A stretch of 64,000 nucleotides of DNA from Oxalobacteraceae sp. CFBP 13730 (GTDB taxonomy: Bacteria; Pseudomonadota; Gammaproteobacteria; Burkholderiales; Burkholderiaceae_D), in NCBI GenBank assembly GCA_014841835.1, contig JACYUQ010000004.1, positions 620,001 to 684,000 of the forward strand. The letters are read 5' to 3'. Both the position numbers and the translations under genes were made by a program. The notes below the pieces were generated by a model. The model made no database searches, was not told where the DNA came from, and saw only the letters and a list, made by a program, of their open reading frames with translations. Shown in pieces: positions 1 through 8,083 of this stretch (position 1 is its first letter; each line of letters starts with the position of its first letter).

Positions 1-2
1 CG

Positions 3-611
3 CTGCGCGCCGCAGCGCTGCGCCTGGTCGACGAGGCGCACGGCGTCACGCTGCTGTGCGATCCGGCGGTCGACGGGCACTGGAGTGAGCGCGTGGTGGC
101 CAGTCCAGGCCAGGATCATGGCGCGGTGGCGCTGGCAGCGACCGGGTTTGCGCGGCTGGGCGACGCCGGCCGCGCGTGGCAGCTGGCCGGGATGCTCGAT
201 CCGCTGGCACCGACCCTGGCGCCGGACCGGATGGCCGATGGCGCTGCGCCGCCGTACTTCCTTACTGGCGGCGTGCGCACGGTGGCGCCGCACATCGGCC
301 GCGCCATCGGCGGCGTGCACACTGCCGCCGCCGGGGCCACCTGGCTGCTGGCGCTCGAGGCGCTGCTGGGCGTGGCGCGCAACGGTGCGCGCCTGCACCT
401 GACGCCGCACCTGGCGCCTGGCTGGGCCGGTTTCAGTCTGCGCTACCGCTATCACAGCGCGATCTACGAGATCACGGTGCATGCGGGCGACGGCATGGAA
501 GGCTTGCTGCTCGATGGCCAGCCGTGTCCTGACTGGACGTTCGAACTGCAGGATGACCGGCGCGATCACCGGGTGGAATTGTGGATCGCGGGGACGCCGG
601 CCGGCGCGTAG
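3..611 (+). CDS. C-terminal end of GH94 / cyclic beta-1,2-glucan synthase-like protein (5' truncated)
   Basis: Only the last 202 codons are inside the window; the reading frame is open from base 3 to a TAG. The visible part resembles the C-terminal part of GH94 phosphorylase-type modules as found at the end of cyclic beta-1,2-glucan synthases: a GGVHTAAAGATWLLALEALLG helix followed by RLHLTPHLAPGWAGF and an RYRYHSAIYEITV beta segment. In that family this end closes the (alpha/alpha)6 barrel and beta-sandwich that act on beta-glucosidic bonds of periplasmic glucans. The family call rests on motif resemblance only. Whether the full protein is a very large synthase or a smaller phosphorylase cannot be decided here. 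It is followed by 213 bp without a gene. Confidence 0.6.
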   Translation: MRAAALRLVDEAHGVTLLCDPAVDGHWSERVVASPGQDHGAVALAATGFARLGDAGRAWQLAGMLDPLAPTLAPDRMADGAAPPYFLTGGVRTVAPHIGRAIGGVHTAAAGATWLLALEALLGVARNGARLHLTPHLAPGWAGFSLRYRYHSAIYEITVHAGDGMEGLLLDGQPCPDWTFELQDDRRDHRVELWIAGTPAGA

Positions 612-732
612 GGCCAGGGGCGGTGCGGGGCCGCACGGCCATCGCTGCGCCGGGCGTGGCAGCCCAGCCACAGCGGGTGGCAAAATCGCGGGGCGTGCTG
701 GCCGGCGGCGCAGCACGTATTGGCTGGCGCTA

Positions 733-738
733 TATAAT
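733..738 (+). promoter_or_regulatory. Possible -10 element for the histidine kinase gene
   Basis: A perfect TATAAT lies in an AT-rich patch about 87 bp before the kinase start, in the 213-bp gap after the GH94 gene. No good -35 sequence sits 16-18 bp upstream, so this is only a weak promoter call. Confidence 0.3.
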
Positions 739-824
739 TCGGGAACGGCAGCCGATCGCCGCTGATCTTCTCTTATTGAACACCGATCGCGCTTGCCGCG
801 CCCGGCCCTGACACTGACGATTGC

Positions 825-1979
825 ATGACACTAGCCACTGACCAGAATGTTGACCGCCACGGGATTTCGCCTACCGGGTTGCAATTCATTTCCATCCGCG
901 ACGCCGTCATGGATCGCTGGGAACGGGAAGTGCGTGCACGCGTCGAAGGCGCCCGGAATCTGCTGCGGCCAGTGTTGACCAACACGCTGCCGGCATTTTT
1001 TGACAATATCGCCGAAGCCCTGAGCCCGGACCACCCGCGCACGCAGGCGGTAAGCGGCAACAATTCAGCCAGTGTCCACGGGACCGAGCGGGCCCGCATG
1101 ACCCCGTTCGGCCCTGATCAGGTGGTCCACGAATACCAGATCCTGCGCGAGTCGATTGCGGTCGTGGCCAAAGGCAGGGTGTCCCTGGACGACGACCACT
1201 GGCGCATCATCGACGCGTCGATCAATGCCGCCATGCGCGAGGCCGTGCGCTCGTTTACGCAGATCCACGAAGATCTGCGGCACAAGATGGCGGCCGCCCT
1301 GTCGCACGACATGCGCACGCCGTTGTCGGTGGTTTCGCATGGCGCGCAGCTCATGTCGATGACGGCCGACTGGTCGCAGGTAAAGAACATCGCTGCCCGC
1401 ATCGGCACCAACGCCGACCGGCTCAACGAGATGATGGCCGAACTGCTCGACGCCCTGACGTTCCAGGGCGCGGCGAAGATCCCGCTGCATCTGTCGCACT
1501 TCGATATCCTGGGACTGACGCGCGAACTGGGCGAGCAATATGCGCATGGCCCGCATGGCACGCAGGTCGTCGTCGACGTGGCCGGCGAGCCGGTCACCGG
1601 CCACTGGTGCCGCGCTTCGCTGTGGCGTGCACTGGAAAACCTGGTCAACAATGCGATCAAGTATGGCGACGGTGGCACTGTCAGCATCCTGGCGCACCAG
1701 ACGCGCGGGCGCCTGATGCTGAGCGTTCACAACGAAGGCAATGCGATTCCCGAAGAGCAGCACAACCGGATCTTCGAGTACCTGCGCCGCGAAACGGGGC
1801 CGTTCTCGGCCACGGGCTGGGGCATCGGCCTGCCGTTCGTCAAGGCCGTGGGCGAAAGCCACGGGGGCAGCGTGTCGGTCGACAGTTCTCCTGAGCTGGG
1901 CACGACGTTCCTGATCGATATCCCCGTCGACTGCCGCCCGTTTGTGGGTGATGGCGCCCAGTGCGCCGCGTCGGCCTGA
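825..1979 (+). CDS. Soluble sensor histidine kinase with RsbRD-like N-terminus
   Basis: 384-residue kinase without membrane segments. Residues about 20-140 form a helical region resembling the RsbT co-antagonist (RsbRD) N-terminal domain, often a small-signal or haem-type sensor. The dimerisation/phosphoacceptor helix carries SHDMRTPLSVV with the likely phosphorylated His161. The ATPase domain has the N box (ALENLVNNAIKYG) and G box (GWGIGLPFVK). It presumably autophosphorylates and passes phosphate to a response regulator that is not adjacent, so it is an orphan here. The ATG at 825 was chosen as the first in-frame start after the AT-rich promoter-like patch. It converges with the kinase gene to the right, with an 18-bp gap. 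Confidence 0.85.
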   Translation: MTLATDQNVDRHGISPTGLQFISIRDAVMDRWEREVRARVEGARNLLRPVLTNTLPAFFDNIAEALSPDHPRTQAVSGNNSASVHGTERARMTPFGPDQVVHEYQILRESIAVVAKGRVSLDDDHWRIIDASINAAMREAVRSFTQIHEDLRHKMAAALSHDMRTPLSVVSHGAQLMSMTADWSQVKNIAARIGTNADRLNEMMAELLDALTFQGAAKIPLHLSHFDILGLTRELGEQYAHGPHGTQVVVDVAGEPVTGHWCRASLWRALENLVNNAIKYGDGGTVSILAHQTRGRLMLSVHNEGNAIPEEQHNRIFEYLRRETGPFSATGWGIGLPFVKAVGESHGGSVSVDSSPELGTTFLIDIPVDCRPFVGDGAQCAASA

Positions 1980-1997
1980 TGCCACGGCAGGGCGCGC

Positions 1998-2885
1998 TCA
2001 GCGGGTGACCGTCACCTCGCCGAGCAGCGCCCGGACGGCGCCAAGACCTGGTGCCTGCGTCCCGCCCATGCGGCCTGCGGCGCCCCCTGCCGCTACTGCG
2101 AATGCCAGGTGCGCGTCCATGCCCGCATCGGGCCACTGCTGCAGCGAATAAATCAGCCCGGCCATTCCCGCCTCACTTGCGCTCACCGCGCCCATCGCAT
2201 CGACCAGGTTGACCACGTCCACCGACGGCGCCTGCGCATGCCACGTCTGCACGCCGTGATACAGCGACGCGCCGCCATCCCTGCGCGTGAGCAGCACCAG
2301 CGCGGCCGGATTGCGTGCGCGCAGGCGACCCAGCGAGCCTAGCGTGTCGTGGCTGCGAAACAGTGCACGCAGGTCGTCGTCGGCCACCTTGATCACGTCG
2401 GCCAGCTCGCTCATGCGTCGCAGCGTCGCGTCGTATGCGGGCCCCATCAGCGCATGCCAGTGCGGGTCATAGCTGATTCGCAGCCCGTGCGCTTTCGCCT
2501 GTTCGGCCAATCCGATCAGCGTGAGGTCGAGCGGTCCGCGCGCCAGGCGGATGCTGCCGACGTGCAGCCACTGCACCTGTTGCTGCCAACCGGGCGGCAT
2601 GCTGGTCGGCTCGAACAGCAGGTCAGCCGGATCGTCGTGGGGCATGTCGGCCCGCTGCAGATAGCGCAGGTCCAGCCCCGCCGCCGCGCTGGCGCGCCAC
2701 AGCGCATCGCCAGCCACGCAGCGGCTGATGGCGCCGGCGAAACCACTGGCCACGCCCAGCTCCGCCAGGGCACACGCCACGTTCCAGGTCGGGCCGCCAG
2801 TGTGGCTGCGCCTCGTGTCGCCGTCCCGGCGCAGCCGGTCGGCCAGTGCCTCGCCCGCGCAGACAATGGCCGCAGGCGCGGTCAT
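1998..2885 (-). CDS. PfkB/ribokinase-family sugar kinase-like protein with altered catalytic motif
   Basis: 295 residues, the usual PfkB length. The N-terminal signature is recognisable (GE near residue 12, GGPTWNVACALAELG near 30-44). The C-terminal PfkB signature, normally D-T-x-G-A-G-D where the last Asp is the catalytic base, reads D-A-M-G-A-V-S here, so GAGD is replaced by GAVS. This was checked directly on the DNA around 2170-2205. Family knowledge predicts loss or strong change of kinase activity. It overlaps the LacI gene start by 4 bp (ATGA) and is last in the GH92-lacI-kinase operon. The context would fit a fructokinase or mannokinase; the substrate is unknown. Confidence 0.75.
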   Translation of the reverse strand: MTAPAAIVCAGEALADRLRRDGDTRRSHTGGPTWNVACALAELGVASGFAGAISRCVAGDALWRASAAAGLDLRYLQRADMPHDDPADLLFEPTSMPPGWQQQVQWLHVGSIRLARGPLDLTLIGLAEQAKAHGLRISYDPHWHALMGPAYDATLRRMSELADVIKVADDDLRALFRSHDTLGSLGRLRARNPAALVLLTRRDGGASLYHGVQTWHAQAPSVDVVNLVDAMGAVSASEAGMAGLIYSLQQWPDAGMDAHLAFAVAAGGAAGRMGGTQAPGLGAVRALLGEVTVTR

Positions 2886-3871
2886 GGCGTCTCGCCGTTG
2901 CTGCTCGCGCGGACCATCAGCCGTAGCGTGAGGGTCTGTTCGAGGCCGGACGTGGCAGATTTGTCGAGCAACAGGTCCACGCCCATCCGGCCCAGCAGAT
3001 CCTTGTCGATGTTGACGCTCGACAGGGGCGGGGTCGCGGTGACGGCAGCGCTGATGTCGTCGAAGCCGACGATCGCGATGTCGTGCGGGACCTGCAGGCC
3101 GCGCGCCAGGCAGTGGCGCATCGCCGCCAGCGCGGCGCTGTCGTTGTAGCAGAACAGCGCATCGGGCCGTGGCTCGCGCGCGAGCAGGGCGTCGACCGCC
3201 CCGTGCAGATTGTCCTGCGTGTCGCCGATGCTGGGCAACTGGATTTCAAGATCGGGATCTGCCAGCACGTGCGCCTCGAACAGGGCCTTGCGAAAGCCGC
3301 GATAGCGCTCAAGGATGCTGTGGTGCGACAGCGGGCCGGTGAGCATGGCAATGCGGCGCCGTCCCAGCGCGAGCAGGTGGCGCGTGGCCAGGTAGCCGCC
3401 CAGCGCATGGTCCGGATTGACCGAGCGGTAGCCGGGCAGGCGCATGTCGAGCAGGACCAGCGGCTTGCCGGTGTCGCGCAGCGCAGCCACCAGTTCCGGT
3501 TCAAAGAAGCCGGCGCACAGCAACGCGTCCGGCTGGTGCAGGCGCACCAGATCCAGCACCGGCTCGGTCGGGCCGACCACGACGAACGAGAGCGCGATGC
3601 CGCGCCTGCGGCAGGCATCCTCGGCGCCGTGCAGCACCGGCAGGTAGAACGGACTGGCCGCTTGCGTGTTGTGCTGGCGGTGCAGCAGAAAGGCGACGCG
3701 GCGAATCTCGCTCTGGCGCAGGTTGCCGACGTCGTACCCGAGTTCGCGCGCCGTGGCGCAGATGCGCGTGCGCGTCTCGTCGGTCAGGCCGTCCTGGTTC
3801 TTCAGCGCGCGCGAGACCGTCCCGATCGAGTAGCCGGTGGCACGGGCGATGTCGCGGATCGTCACGGCCAT
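2882..3871 (-). CDS. LacI-family transcriptional regulator
   Basis: 329 residues. The N-terminus is a classic LacI helix-turn-helix (VTIRDIARATGYSIGTVSRAL, residues 3-23) followed by the hinge helix. The rest is a periplasmic-binding-protein-like effector domain (LCAGFF, GYLATRHLLALGRRRIAMLTG, DALFCYNDSAALAAM, DIAIVGFDDISAA). It lies 12 bp downstream of the GH92 mannosidase gene and overlaps the kinase gene by 4 bp, so the three are probably one transcript. It most likely represses this operon in response to a mannose-containing sugar, possibly through the palindromes upstream of the mannosidase promoter (inference). Confidence 0.9.
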   Translation of the reverse strand: MAVTIRDIARATGYSIGTVSRALKNQDGLTDETRTRICATARELGYDVGNLRQSEIRRVAFLLHRQHNTQAASPFYLPVLHGAEDACRRRGIALSFVVVGPTEPVLDLVRLHQPDALLCAGFFEPELVAALRDTGKPLVLLDMRLPGYRSVNPDHALGGYLATRHLLALGRRRIAMLTGPLSHHSILERYRGFRKALFEAHVLADPDLEIQLPSIGDTQDNLHGAVDALLAREPRPDALFCYNDSAALAAMRHCLARGLQVPHDIAIVGFDDISAAVTATPPLSSVNIDKDLLGRMGVDLLLDKSATSGLEQTLTLRLMVRASSNGETP

Positions 3872-3883
3872 GTAGAGCGCCGG

Positions 3884-6229
3884 TCAGTACGCGGTCTGCG
3901 TGTACGGGCGGGCGTCCCTGGATGTGCCCCAGTCCTTGTTCGGCGTGGCCTGCATCGTGAATACGAGTTCGCCGCCGGCCGTGATGTCCTGGTGGCGCAG
4001 GAAGGTGCGCGCGAGCGGCTTGCCGTTCAGGGTGACTCGGCCGACGTAGCCATTGGAGGCCGACAGATTCTCGGCGCGCACGGTGAAGCGCTTCCCGTTG
4101 GGCAGGTTCAGCGTCGCCTTGTCGAGGAACGGGCGGCCGATCACGTACTCGTTGCTTCCCGGGGCGACTGGATAAAAGCCCAGCGCGGTGAACGCGAACC
4201 AGGCCGACATCTGGCCCAGGTCGTCGTTGCCCGACAGGCCATCGGGCTTGTCGCTGTACTGCGTGGCCATGATATTGGCCAGGCGTTCCTGCGTGCGCCA
4301 CGGCGCGCCGGCGTAGTTGTACAGGTAGGCCACGTGGTGCGATGGCTCGTTGCCGTGGGCGTAGTGACCGATCAGGCCCGAGATGTCTTCCATGTGCGCG
4401 TACAGGTTCTCGTCGACCTTGGCGTCGAAGACTTCGTCCATTTTGGCCACGAGCTGTGCGTCGCCGCCCAGAAAGCCGATCAGGCCTGCATTATCGTGCG
4501 GCATGTACCAGGAATACTGCCACGCGCTGCCCTCGGTGTAGTCGCTGCCGAAGTTCGACTGTGCCGGATCGAACGGGGTGCGGAATTCACCGGTGGATTT
4601 GCGGGCGCGGATGAAGCCCGTGTCCTTGTCGAACACGTTGCGGTAGTTCTGGGCGCGCCGGTAGTAGCGTGCGGCGACGTCCTTCTTGCCCATCTTTTCG
4701 GCCATGCGCGCGATGGTCCAGTCGTCGTACGCGTATTCGACGGTCTTGGAGGCTGCTTCCTTTTCCAGATCGATCGGCACGTAGCCCAGCTTCATGTAGT
4801 GTTCCAGCCCGCCGTACGGGCCGTATTCGGCGCTGGCGGTCATCGCGGCCAGCGCCTTGTCGGCGTCGAAGCCGCGGATACCCTTCATGTAGGCGTCGGC
4901 GATCACGGGCACCGCGTGGTAGCCGATCATGGTCCAGGTTTCCAGGCCGTGGAACTGCCACACCGGCAGCACGCCGTAGGGACTGTGCTGCTGCGAGGCG
5001 ATCAGCGAGTTGACGAAGTCGGCATTGCGTTGTTCGGGCGCGACGAGCGTGAGCAGCGGGTGCAGTGCGCGGTAGGTGTCCCACAGCGAGAACGTCGAGT
5101 GAAAACGGAAGTCCCTGGCCTTGTGCACCGCGTTATCCGGGCCGCGGTAGCTGCCGTCGAGGTCCATGAACAGCGACGGCGCCAGCATCGTGTGGTACAG
5201 CGCCGTGTAGAACTGCGTGCGCATCGGCGCCGGCGCGTCGACCTTGACGGCGCCCAGCGCCTCGTCCCAGGCCTTGCCGGCCCGGCTGCGTTCGGCGTCG
5301 AAATCCCAGCCCGGCATCTCGGCCAGGTTGGCAATCGCATTGTCTTCGCTCACGGGCGAGAGCGCGACTTTTACCAACAGGGTGCCGTCGTTCGGCACGC
5401 CGAAACTGAAGTCGCCCATCAGCGCCTTGCCTTCGACCAGTGCGCGGTCGCCCGGCGTCTTGCCCGGCTGGGCAAAGCCCTTGTACTCGATCGCTTCTTC
5501 GCGATTGAGCAGCTGGCGCGTATCGATCGGGCGCGAGAACCGGATCGCGAAATACAGCTGACGGCCCGGCGCCCAGCCGCGCGTTTCGCGCATGCCGGTG
5601 ACGGTGCTGGCGTCGCGCATGCGCAGGCGCGACCACAGGTTCTTGCCGTCGTGGTTGTAGATGCTGGTGCGCAGGTCGAGCAGCACCTTGGCCGGTTCGC
5701 CGGCCTTGAACTTGTAGCGGTGCAGGCCGACACGCTCGCTCGCGGTCAGTTCGACATCGACGTTGTGGTCTTTCAGGCGCACCGCGTAGTAGCCGGGTTC
5801 GGCCTGTTCCTGGTCGTGCGAGAAGCGCGAGCGGTAGCCCGAGAACGGTCGCTCGGGGTAGCCCGGCTCCAGCTTGGTCTCGCCGCTGTAGGGCATCAGG
5901 AGCACGTCGCCCAGGTCCGAGTGGCCGCTGCCGGAGAAGTGCGTGTGCGAGAAGCCGAGGATCGAGCCGTCGCCGTGGTTGTAGCCGGCGGCCCATGGAT
6001 AACTCTGGCGGAAGTGGCGGTGCTGGGTGTCGGGGCTGAGCTGCACCATCCCGAACGGGCGGCTCGCGCCAGGGAAGGTGTGGCCGTCGCCGCCGGTGCC
6101 GATGAAGACGTTCACCGCCGCCGCCGGAGAGCCCGGTTCGGCCGCCTGCAACGGTGCGGTACTAAACAACAGAACCGCGATCGCCGCGAAAGAAAGGGGA
6201 AGGGATTGGGACTTGAAACGAGCTGTCAT
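3884..6229 (-). CDS. GH92 family alpha-1,2-mannosidase, secreted
   Basis: 781 residues. A Sec signal peptide precedes an AA-E cleavage region near residue 30. The mature chain starts VNVFIGTGGDGHTFPGASRPFGM, typical of GH92. Further GH92 hallmarks are the HGNEPSHH motif with Glu628 (the likely catalytic acid), GNDDLGQMSAW, and a C-terminal beta-sandwich-like tail. GH92 enzymes are calcium-dependent inverting exo-mannosidases that trim alpha-mannose from N-glycans or yeast mannan. The start at 6229 was chosen over the longer frame (to 6319) because GGAGA lies 6 bases upstream and the signal peptide begins exactly there. First gene of a three-gene operon with LacI and a PfkB-like protein. Confidence 0.92.
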   Translation of the reverse strand: MTARFKSQSLPLSFAAIAVLLFSTAPLQAAEPGSPAAAVNVFIGTGGDGHTFPGASRPFGMVQLSPDTQHRHFRQSYPWAAGYNHGDGSILGFSHTHFSGSGHSDLGDVLLMPYSGETKLEPGYPERPFSGYRSRFSHDQEQAEPGYYAVRLKDHNVDVELTASERVGLHRYKFKAGEPAKVLLDLRTSIYNHDGKNLWSRLRMRDASTVTGMRETRGWAPGRQLYFAIRFSRPIDTRQLLNREEAIEYKGFAQPGKTPGDRALVEGKALMGDFSFGVPNDGTLLVKVALSPVSEDNAIANLAEMPGWDFDAERSRAGKAWDEALGAVKVDAPAPMRTQFYTALYHTMLAPSLFMDLDGSYRGPDNAVHKARDFRFHSTFSLWDTYRALHPLLTLVAPEQRNADFVNSLIASQQHSPYGVLPVWQFHGLETWTMIGYHAVPVIADAYMKGIRGFDADKALAAMTASAEYGPYGGLEHYMKLGYVPIDLEKEAASKTVEYAYDDWTIARMAEKMGKKDVAARYYRRAQNYRNVFDKDTGFIRARKSTGEFRTPFDPAQSNFGSDYTEGSAWQYSWYMPHDNAGLIGFLGGDAQLVAKMDEVFDAKVDENLYAHMEDISGLIGHYAHGNEPSHHVAYLYNYAGAPWRTQERLANIMATQYSDKPDGLSGNDDLGQMSAWFAFTALGFYPVAPGSNEYVIGRPFLDKATLNLPNGKRFTVRAENLSASNGYVGRVTLNGKPLARTFLRHQDITAGGELVFTMQATPNKDWGTSRDARPYTQTAY

Positions 6230-6346
6230 TGGTGTCTCCACACGTGGCGGGAGCGCATAGCCCGTCGCCTGTTCTTCATACGCTGCGCCAGCGGCATGCG
6301 GGCACGCGGATGTTGTCATCCACGCGCGTGCTCGAGCCTAGGTGCA

Positions 6347-6375
6347 TTTATAGGTGGAGTCAGGTTTCCCGGCAA
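6347..6375 (-). promoter_or_regulatory. Sigma-70-type promoter of the GH92-lacI-kinase operon
   Basis: On the minus strand TTGCCG (6370-6375) and TATAAA (6347-6352) are separated by exactly 17 bp, about 120 bp before the mannosidase start. The -35 is embedded in a near-palindrome CCGG-AAT-ATT-CCGG (6369-6385), a position where a repressor would block the polymerase. Confidence 0.6.
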
Positions 6376-6397
6376 TCATTACCGGATTTTACTCGGC

Positions 6398-6419
6398 TGT
6401 TTAGCCAGTTTACTAAACA
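6398..6419. promoter_or_regulatory. Inverted repeat, candidate LacI-family operator
   Basis: TGTTTAG (6398-6404) and CTAAACA (6413-6419) form an inverted repeat. Inside it lies a perfect 11-bp palindrome GTTTACTAAAC (6408-6418). It sits just upstream of the predicted -35 of the mannosidase operon, which encodes its own LacI regulator. The assignment to that regulator is inference. Confidence 0.4.
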
Positions 6420-6429
6420 ACTTGACGGG

Positions 6430-6834
6430 TCAGCGCCGAACGATCTTCGCGACGGCCTCGATTTCAACCAGCGTATCGGGTGACGCGAGCGAAGCGACAC
6501 CGATGCCGGTCAGGGCGGGGCGGGGCAAGCCCAGGTGCTGCACGAGGATCGGCGCGACGGTTTCGAGGTGCTCGCCGATCTCGCCGCGCACGTAGACGCG
6601 CAGTTGCAGGATATGTTCGACCGACGAGCCGGCGGCGTCCAGCACCGTGATCAGGTTGCGCGCCGCGCCTTCGGTCTGCGCGGCCAGCGAGGCGTCCCTG
6701 ACCTGGTAGTCCCGGTCCCAGTCGACCTGGCCGGAGATGAACACCAGGCCGGTGTCATGGTCGATCGTGGCGTGCGACAGGCCGTGCGGCGCGCCGTCGT
6801 ACAGGGCAGGTGGGTTGATGCGTTCGATGGTCAT
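6430..6834 (-). CDS. RidA family (YjgF/YER057c/UK114) protein
   Basis: 134 residues, standard length for the trimeric Rid fold (VFISGQVDWD, RNLITVLDAAGSSVEHILQLRVYV, LVEIEAVAKI). Canonical RidA hydrolyses reactive enamines and imines and uses an Arg in a P-A-R-T context near the C-terminus. Here the same place reads R-P-A-L-T, so that Arg is absent, as in several Rid subfamilies without enamine deaminase activity. AGGAG lies 7 bases before the ATG. It ends close to the mannosidase promoter region and is transcribed in the same direction as the LysR gene behind it. Function beyond the Rid fold is not predictable. Confidence 0.88.
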   Translation of the reverse strand: MTIERINPPALYDGAPHGLSHATIDHDTGLVFISGQVDWDRDYQVRDASLAAQTEGAARNLITVLDAAGSSVEHILQLRVYVRGEIGEHLETVAPILVQHLGLPRPALTGIGVASLASPDTLVEIEAVAKIVRR

Positions 6835-6928
6835 GGGGCGCTCCTGGGCAGGTGAAGGTAATCGGCCAGCATAGACAGGCCCGCCCCGCGCGGCAATCGG
6901 GCGCCGCTTGTAGGCGATACAAGCGGTG

Positions 6929-7822
6929 CTATTTGCGCGTCGCCAGCCGCGCCCTGACCCGCTCCAGCATCCACATCATGAATGGATCGTTCTGCGCAGT
7001 CGGGTGAAACGCCGCGACCACGCCATAACCGGGTGGATATTTGGGCAGCATGATCTCATGGATGCCGTCGCATGGCAGCAGGCGCGCCGGCATGAAGGCC
7101 ACCATTGCCGATCCCTTCAGGTACTCGAGCGCCATGAAGAACGACGGCGCCGACGCCACCACGCGCCGCTGCAAACCCTGGCGCGCGAACCAGCCGTCGG
7201 CCGATCCCGTGAAACTGGCGCCGCCCGGATTGGTGACAATGAAGTCGTGCGTCACCAGGGTGGCCAGTGACATCGTTCCGGCGTCGGCCAGCGCGCGATC
7301 AGCCGTCACGCAGCGGTACTGCTCGAGAAACAGCGGCATCGACACCAGGCCTGGAGCGGCGATGCCCTCGGCCGTGAAGATCACGTCGATCTCGCCCTGG
7401 TGCAGCTTGCGCGTCAGGGCGCTCACTTCGAGGTCGACCACCGCGATCTTCACCTTCGGCGCCGCGCGGCGCAGGTCGCGCACCAGGTCGGCCACGATCA
7501 CCTTCTGCGTGTAGTCGGTGCCGGAGACCACCAGCGTGCGCTCGACGTCTTCCGGCCGCACGCTCGATGGCAGCGGAATCGCATGCAGGCCGGCCAGCAC
7601 CTGCGCGATATGCGGCGCGATCAGCCTGGCGTACGGCGTGGCCGCCATGCCCTGGCCGGTACGCACGAACAGCGGGTCGCCCAGGATGGTGCGGATTTTC
7701 TTCAGTTGCAGGCTGACCGCCTGCTGCGACACGTCCAGGTGTTCGGCCGCCGCCGAGATGGTGGCAAAGCGCGCGAGCGCATCGAGCGTGCGCAGATGGG
7801 AGATATCGAGTTTGTCGACCAT
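6929..7822 (-). CDS. LysR-family transcriptional regulator
   Basis: 297 residues. N-terminal winged helix-turn-helix (ISHLRTLDALARFATISAAAEHLDVSQQAVSLQLKKI) and a type-2 periplasmic-binding-like effector domain. The frame stays open to 8008, but the extra 62 codons are translated from a repeat element and are not credible. The ATG at 7822 begins MVDKLDISHL as expected for the family. The gene lies 94 bp upstream of the RidA-like gene on the same strand and may control it or the divergent metallohydrolase gene. The effector is unknown. Confidence 0.88.
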   Translation of the reverse strand: MVDKLDISHLRTLDALARFATISAAAEHLDVSQQAVSLQLKKIRTILGDPLFVRTGQGMAATPYARLIAPHIAQVLAGLHAIPLPSSVRPEDVERTLVVSGTDYTQKVIVADLVRDLRRAAPKVKIAVVDLEVSALTRKLHQGEIDVIFTAEGIAAPGLVSMPLFLEQYRCVTADRALADAGTMSLATLVTHDFIVTNPGGASFTGSADGWFARQGLQRRVVASAPSFFMALEYLKGSAMVAFMPARLLPCDGIHEIMLPKYPPGYGVVAAFHPTAQNDPFMMWMLERVRARLATRK

Positions 7823-7843
7823 GCAGCAATATAACGAAAAGCG

Positions 7844-7982
7844 GGGGTCAGGTCTGACATTCGGACACGATCTCGACAGTCGCATAGTCGGAACTAGCTG
7901 GCCCCGGGCCATGCAATGCTGAGCAAGACACCATTGGAAGTGGCTAAAGCTGAGGTCGTGTCTGAATGTCAGACCTGACCCC
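7844..7982. repeat. REPIN-like inverted repeat element, copy A
   Basis: 139 bp bounded by 26-bp terminal inverted repeats (7844-7869 and 7957-7982) with one mismatch. The left arm begins GGGGTCAGGTCTGACATTCG. Each arm contains its own imperfect palindrome GTCAG-GT-CTGAC. The 87-bp interior differs completely from copy B at 29536-29704. This organisation (two palindromes in inverted orientation around a variable spacer) is that of a REPIN or small non-autonomous element. It separates the divergent LysR and metallohydrolase genes. Confidence 0.75.
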
Positions 7983-8083
7983 GGCTGTGTGAATTTGAAA
8001 CGCATCAATGAACATGATCAGGATGACAACTGTAGCACGCATGGCGCAAGGTGACAGGGTACGGAAGTTGCAAGCTTGGCATC

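Noticed and set aside
3083..6595. Open frame of 1170 codons on the plus strand
   Set aside because: It lies opposite the LacI and GH92 genes, whose motifs are unmistakable; the frame is open only because of the high GC content. The protein shows no domain.
7823..8008. Upstream extension of the LysR gene by 62 codons
   Set aside because: The extra codons come from the REPIN-like element and give no family similarity; the LysR fold begins at 7822.
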